This document shows positions 34,072 through 37,787 of a DNA stretch of 37,787 nt, one piece after another. The stretch is from NCBI GenBank assembly GCA_022008415.1, contig JAIRBC010000034.1:1-37787 (forward strand). Reading direction: 5' to 3'. The notes beneath the pieces are model-generated. The model saw nothing but the letters and a program-made list of their open reading frames with translations. It was not told the origin of the DNA and did not search any database. A program made the translations under genes and the position numbers. Source of the stretch: Cerina litoralis (lineage in GTDB: Bacteria > Bacteroidota > Bacteroidia > Flavobacteriales > Flavobacteriaceae). Numbering within the stretch: the first letter of the stretch is position 1; the number at the start of each line of letters is the position of its first letter.

Positions 34072-34139
34072 GTCCCGCTCGGCGGGACTAAAAGGAGTAG
34101 CAAGAGGGTAACACGCTACGCGATGTTAGGCACTCCTTT
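34072..34139. other. Candidate origin of transfer (oriT)
   Basis: A perfect hairpin GTCCCGC-TCG-GCGGGAC lies at 34072-34088. Directly after it AAAGGAGT (34091-34098) pairs with ACTCCTTT (34132-34139), enclosing TAACA (34109-34113) and TGTTA (34124-34128). The nested repeats sit about 125 bases upstream of the mobilization accessory gene and relaxase, the usual place for an oriT. The nick site is not identified. Confidence 0.5.
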
Positions 34140-34200
34140 CTGGTTTCAAAACACTGATATTCAGATATTTGAAGACATCTTAAATTCCCGACCTCTAACA

Positions 34201-34253
34201 ATTTGCGACAAATGCCCTATAAACGCCCATGTTTAGGGAAGGATTTGCGACAA
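34201..34253 (+). repeat. 11-base direct repeat before the mobilization gene
   Basis: ATTTGCGACAA occurs at 34201-34211 and 34243-34253, 42 bases apart (four helical turns), the second ending 11 bases before the ATG at 34265. It may be a binding site for the mobilization proteins or an operator. Confidence 0.4.
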
Positions 34254-34264
34254 TACGGCGAACT

Positions 34265-34645
34265 ATGGACTCATTTATCGGAATTAGATTCAAAAAGAAA
34301 ACGGCCAAACGTTTTCAGCAATTTTCCCGTACCCATTTTAGAACGCATACGGAGGCAATGGCCGAGATGCTGGATTTTTTCTTCTATAACGAAATCTCCC
34401 CCCAGGAAAGATTGGGTCCTACCGGAAGAACCATCGAGGCTTCCTTGAAGAAACGGATCAACGCCGTAATCGCCATCATGCGGGATATGGAAAAGACCCA
34501 GACCAAACCCACTGTAGCGATGATCCAATCACTATTTGAGACGGAGGAACCAAAAAATAAACCCTTGATTTTGGAGAAGAAATTTGTGGAACATAAAAAG
34601 GTAGCGCGCTTCCGAGAAAAGCAAAAGCCAAATAACGAATTGTAA
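34265..34645 (+). CDS. BfmA/BtgA-family mobilization accessory protein
   Basis: This ~126-residue protein begins MDSFIGIRFKKKTAKRF and has a ribbon/helix-like N-terminal DNA-binding region followed by a helix-rich part. The block MLDFFFYNEISPQERLGPTG and INAVIAIMRDMEKTQTKPTV are the recognisable family features. BfmA/BtgA proteins help the relaxase bind and nick oriT. An upstream in-frame ATG at 34229 would add 12 residues (MFREGFATIRRT) but overlaps the direct repeat; I prefer 34265. The relaxase gene starts 11 bases after its stop, so they form an operon. The basic C-terminus (KKVARFREKQK) suits DNA contact. Confidence 0.82.
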   Translation: MDSFIGIRFKKKTAKRFQQFSRTHFRTHTEAMAEMLDFFFYNEISPQERLGPTGRTIEASLKKRINAVIAIMRDMEKTQTKPTVAMIQSLFETEEPKNKPLILEKKFVEHKKVARFREKQKPNNEL

Positions 34646-34656
34646 AGCCTTGGACC

Positions 34657-35688
34657 ATGTACATCACGATCACACCTCAAAAACTGGGAGGGAACTACTC
34701 CCAAAGCTCGGCCGATTTTATTGGCTATTTGGAAAAGGAAAACCAAGGTTTGGAACAGGTGGGGATGGAGCATTTCTTTAACCAATATGACGATGGGATT
34801 GCAGCGGAGGAAGTCGTAAAGGAGATTGACGGAAATACTGCTAAACTGAAAAATAAAGAACCTAAGTTCTATTCCATTACGGTCAGCCCTTCTAAATACG
34901 AATTGGCAAGGTTACAGAATAACAGTGAATGTTTAAAAAGGTATACCCGGGAACTGATGAAGGATTATGTGGCATCCTTCAATCGGGAAGTCGGTGGTAG
35001 GGCCGTGAACCTTGGCGACATTAAATATTATGCCAAAATAGAACACCAACGAACGTTTAAGGGAACGGATAAACAGATTAAGGAAAACCAACCCTATGCC
35101 ACGAAAATTCTAACGCTGAAAAACGAAATCCGAAAGATTGAAAAAGGATACTTGCAAGGAAGTATCAGGCAGCTGGAAAAGGAAATAGCCAAACTAGAAC
35201 GCCAGGCCCCACATCACCAAAATGGAAAACGAATTGTCCAGGGGATGGCCAAGGCAGGAGACCAAAGCCATATCCATATCGTCGTAAGCCGAAAGGATGC
35301 TTCCAATTCGTTCAGCCTTTCACCTGGGAGCAAGTACAAGGCTTCGGAAGTCGAGATGCACGGTAAAAGTGTAAAACGAGGTTTCGACCGGGATAAATTC
35401 TTTGAAAGCGCCGAAAAGACCTTTGACAGAACGTTCGGTTATAATCGAAACTTTGTGGAAACCTATAAGGCCCGAAAGGATTTTATTAAAAATCCGAATA
35501 TGTATTTTAATTCATTAATGAGATTGCCCATCAACGAAAAGACGATTGCCTTTAAGCTATTAAGCGAAACAGGTATGCCTATAATGGGGAGTATACCGAC
35601 CTCTCAGGCACAGGTTGCGTTGAAAGTTTTCAATAGGCTTCGTAAAGGCCTCGATATCGCTATTAAATCAAGTTCCATTGGTATTTAA
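34657..35688 (+). CDS. MobB-type relaxase (DUF5712-like)
   Basis: This 343-residue protein should nick the transferred strand at oriT and lead it through conjugation. The N-terminal half (MYITITPQKLGGNYSQSSAD, then YSITVSPSKYE) and the histidine block DQSHIHIVVSRKD (His205, His207, with His130 in KIEHQRTFKG) match Bacteroidota relaxase/mobilization proteins; HxH would hold the divalent metal. A charged coiled-coil-like helix occupies about 140-185. The nicking tyrosine cannot be assigned with certainty; Tyr14 and Tyr24 are candidates. It lies between the accessory protein and the coupling ATPase genes (gap of 9 bases to the latter), the standard mobilization order. Confidence 0.85.
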   Translation: MYITITPQKLGGNYSQSSADFIGYLEKENQGLEQVGMEHFFNQYDDGIAAEEVVKEIDGNTAKLKNKEPKFYSITVSPSKYELARLQNNSECLKRYTRELMKDYVASFNREVGGRAVNLGDIKYYAKIEHQRTFKGTDKQIKENQPYATKILTLKNEIRKIEKGYLQGSIRQLEKEIAKLERQAPHHQNGKRIVQGMAKAGDQSHIHIVVSRKDASNSFSLSPGSKYKASEVEMHGKSVKRGFDRDKFFESAEKTFDRTFGYNRNFVETYKARKDFIKNPNMYFNSLMRLPINEKTIAFKLLSETGMPIMGSIPTSQAQVALKVFNRLRKGLDIAIKSSSIGI

Positions 35689-35697
35689 TTTAGGATT

Positions 35698-37275
35698 ATG
35701 CAGATAGAAAATCACTTCTCGGTGTTTCTGGTAGTTGGGGTGGCCAGTGTTTTGTTTTATGGATTATACCGTGTAACACAAATTGCCTTCGTCCTGAATA
35801 TTATAATACTTGCATTACTGGTTTATTTTAAGACGGGGGAAAGCGACCTTGTCCCTATCTTATTGTATTTCGTTTGCCCGCTCATGCTGATCAACACTGG
35901 ATTCTATGTTTTTCTGCATAAACCGGACAGACCCAAGTCTGGTGTCCATAAATACAGCGTCACTTTTAAAACCACCAAAGGAAACTTTAAACTGGATAAC
36001 ATCAAACGCGGGGCCTCCATCATCGGATCTGCCGGAAGTGGAAAGACCGAAAGCGTGGTGTTTGGATTTTTACAACATTTCCGGAAAGAAGGCTTTTGTG
36101 GAATCATCCATGACTATAAGGATTTTGAATTGACAGAAATGGCATATCCACTTTTTAGGGATGGCGATATCCCATTTAAGGTCATTTCCATTGATAAGAT
36201 CATCCATAGGGTAAACCCTATTGCCCCACGTTATTTGGAGAACGAGGAAAGCGTTAATGAGGTTTCCAGGGTATTAATCGAGAACCTATTGGAGCAAAGG
36301 GAATCCAGTATGACCGGAACGACCAAATTTTTCAATGATGCTGCAGAGGGATTGATAGGTGGATTGATCTGGAAGCTGAAATCCGACTATTCCGAATTTT
36401 GTACCCTTCCACATTTAATTGCGATCTATCAATATTTGGATACGGAGAGCCTAATCCAGTTTTTGGGAACCAATACCACGTCCCGGGCCATGGCGGATGC
36501 TTTTATAAGCGGTAAGGATTCCGAGAGACAGACCGCTGGGGTGAAAAGTACTCTGGCCAATGCCCTAAAACGCATTAGTACACAACGTATTTTTATGGCC
36601 TTATCCGCGGATGAAGTGCCGCTGAATATCAATAGCAAGGATAATCCCGCAGTGATTTCTATTGTGAACAACCCAAAGTTTGAAAGTTCGTATTCGCCCG
36701 TCATTGCTACAATTATACATACGATTACCAAACAAATGAGTGTACGCAACTCCTGGCCCTCGTTCCTTTTAATGGAAGAAGCCCCTACCGTAAGACTGCT
36801 AAACATGCACCGGATTCCGGCCACATTGCGGAGCTATGACATTGCCACCATCTATGTAATGCAGGACAAGGTACAGAACGATATGATGTACGGCGATAAA
36901 GCTAGTAAGGCCATTCTGAGCAATCTCTCCTATCAATTTTTCGGGAAGGTCAACGACCCAGATACTGCCAAATATTATGAACGTTTTTTTGAGATCATTA
37001 AGGATCCGACAAAAAGCATTAGTCGGGGCCATAACCTGGATTTTGATACAAGGGTAACGACCGGGGAAAAGGAAATTCCGAAAATAAGGGCGGATGTTTT
37101 TTTTCGTTTGAAACAAGGGGAGTTTATTACTTATGCTGATGGATACGATAAAAGGGTGCGGTTTAAACTTCATAAAATCCAAAGAAAGCTCCCTGAAACC
37201 TCTCAAATAGTTTCCGATGATTTGGAAGCTAATTTTGAACGGATTTATAGGGAGGCGAGGTCAATTTTTGGATGA
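35698..37275 (+). CDS. VirD4/TraG-type conjugative coupling ATPase
   Basis: This 525-residue protein pumps relaxase-bound DNA to a secretion channel. Two or three N-terminal membrane segments (about 6-24, 26-44, 50-75) anchor it. Walker A is GSAGSGKT (residues 110-117) and Walker B is FLLMEEAPTV (near residue 360). Further type IV coupling signatures include IIHDYKDFE after the first strand and AISRG-like/ILSNLSYQFFGKV near the C-terminus. Length is typical of the compact Bacteroidota versions on mobilizable elements. It is the last mobilization gene; no T4SS channel (tra) genes follow, so transfer would depend on a helper system. Confidence 0.92.
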   Translation: MQIENHFSVFLVVGVASVLFYGLYRVTQIAFVLNIIILALLVYFKTGESDLVPILLYFVCPLMLINTGFYVFLHKPDRPKSGVHKYSVTFKTTKGNFKLDNIKRGASIIGSAGSGKTESVVFGFLQHFRKEGFCGIIHDYKDFELTEMAYPLFRDGDIPFKVISIDKIIHRVNPIAPRYLENEESVNEVSRVLIENLLEQRESSMTGTTKFFNDAAEGLIGGLIWKLKSDYSEFCTLPHLIAIYQYLDTESLIQFLGTNTTSRAMADAFISGKDSERQTAGVKSTLANALKRISTQRIFMALSADEVPLNINSKDNPAVISIVNNPKFESSYSPVIATIIHTITKQMSVRNSWPSFLLMEEAPTVRLLNMHRIPATLRSYDIATIYVMQDKVQNDMMYGDKASKAILSNLSYQFFGKVNDPDTAKYYERFFEIIKDPTKSISRGHNLDFDTRVTTGEKEIPKIRADVFFRLKQGEFITYADGYDKRVRFKLHKIQRKLPETSQIVSDDLEANFERIYREARSIFG

Positions 37276-37640
37276 TTTATAATATAATCCGGGCCCAATT
37301 TTAAAATTTTAATCTCCCTGCTGCTCCTACACATTTCCCCTTCAACCCCACTTTCAAATCTAAATGGAGCTCTTCCAATAATTTTGAAATCACGTTTTGG
37401 TTGTATGGAACCTGGGGATGGCAGTGTATTTTTCTCAAACCTTCTGTTTAGGTTGACGGTTTATTTTAATTATACGTAAATGCCCTAAAACGCTTTTCGA
37501 TTTTTGGAAAATCCAAGGCTGTGCCTTTCGTGTTTTCTCTTGTTTTTTTAAGTTCTATATAAAACATAACAGATTATTACAGCTTTTTCCTAACCCCTTT
37601 CAGTATTTGGATTTGAGCATACTTGATCGGCCGTTAGTGA
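37276..37640. other. Gene-free stretch at mobile-module border
   Basis: About 365 bases without a convincing gene separate the coupling ATPase from a chromosomal-type transporter on the other strand. I see no clear terminator or attachment site. It is the likely right border of the mobilization module. Confidence 0.4.
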
Positions 37641-37787
37641 TCAATGGGGCAATTTTTCTTTGATCAGCCCATAGGTAAACGTTCCCAGGAGCGCCCCTGC
37701 TATTACGATCAGCATGGTCAACACCCCGGTTCCCACCAACACGTACATGGGCCCTGGGCAAGTCCCGGCCAAGGCCCATCCCAGGCC
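37641..37787 (-). CDS. YeeE/YedE-type sulfur transport protein, 3' end only
   Basis: The minus strand is open from the right window edge and ends at TGA 37643-37641, giving the last 48 residues. They read [20 protein letters not shown], then a hydrophobic helix ([18 protein letters not shown]) and LIKEKLPH. The CPGP motif in GxxWALxGxCPGP is characteristic of YeeE/YedE (DUF6691) membrane proteins, where the Cys takes part in thiosulfate or sulfur handling. It marks a return to housekeeping-type DNA next to the mobilization module. The start lies outside the window. Confidence 0.8.
   Translation of the reverse strand, partial: GLGWALAGTCPGPMYVLVGTGVLTMLIVIAGALLGTFTYGLIKEKLPH

Noticed and set aside
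34203-34448. Alternative frame over the BfmA-type gene
   Set aside because: It is a shadow of the mobilization accessory gene, which has clear family features in its own frame.
1-37787. CRISPR arrays, rRNA or tRNA genes
   Set aside because: No regularly spaced repeats and no tRNA-like T-loop/anticodon arrangement were seen in the intergenic DNA.

Overview
The window looks like chromosomal DNA of a free-living, probably marine, member of the Flavobacteriaceae (Bacteroidota). Evidence: AT-rich DNA, SusC/SusD pairs, a PorP/SprF protein paired with a gliding-motility-type C-terminal domain (type IX secretion), Bacteroidota promoters of the TTG...TAnnTTTG type, and BfmA-type mobilization genes. 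The species cannot be named from the sequence alone.

Layout. (1) 1-2243: the 3' part of a tyrosine recombinase gene running in from the left edge, then about 1.5 kb of apparently decayed, nearly gene-free DNA. (2) 2244-21120: a nucleoside/ribose-scavenging polysaccharide-utilization-type locus. Ten genes run leftwards from a promoter near 18.4 kb: susC, susD, a duplicated-domain surface lipoprotein, two nucleoside hydrolases, a third nucleoside hydrolase fused to a carbohydrate-binding-like module and two PKD domains, an ADP-ribosylglycohydrolase lipoprotein, ribokinase, a ureide-permease/GRP-type inner membrane transporter, and a fourth nucleoside hydrolase. A divergent LacI-family regulator gene sits upstream, separated from susC by a complete IS4-family element. 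(3) 21515-22737: a lone possible PD-(D/E)xK-like protein and two microproteins. (4) 22991-26986: a type IX secretion pair (PorP/SprF fused to a SPOR-like tail, and a six-Ig-repeat adhesin-like protein). (5) 27.0-32.6 kb: an iron-uptake pair (TonB-dependent receptor and PepSY membrane protein) flanked by decayed noncoding repeats. (6) 32.6-37.3 kb: a mobilization module (SSB, frameshifted small gene, small conserved gene, oriT-like hairpins, BfmA/BtgA protein, relaxase, VirD4-type coupling ATPase). (7) The right edge holds the last 48 codons of a YeeE/YedE-type sulfur transporter.

How the main system probably works (inference): SusC/SusD and the surface lipoprotein capture nucleosides or nucleotide-derived ligands. 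Exported hydrolases cleave the N-glycosidic bond to free ribose, and the ADP-ribosylglycohydrolase may supply ADP-ribose-type substrates. The inner-membrane permease imports the sugar or base, and cytoplasmic ribokinase phosphorylates ribose. The LacI-type regulator probably acts on four related operator copies (core CAAACGTTTG, three of them followed by GC or a variant). One overlaps the susC promoter and one overlaps the regulator's own start region. The nearest described relative known to me is the Bacteroides thetaiotaomicron rus ribose/nucleoside system. This version differs in its LacI-type control, its four exported hydrolases and its modular fusion enzyme.
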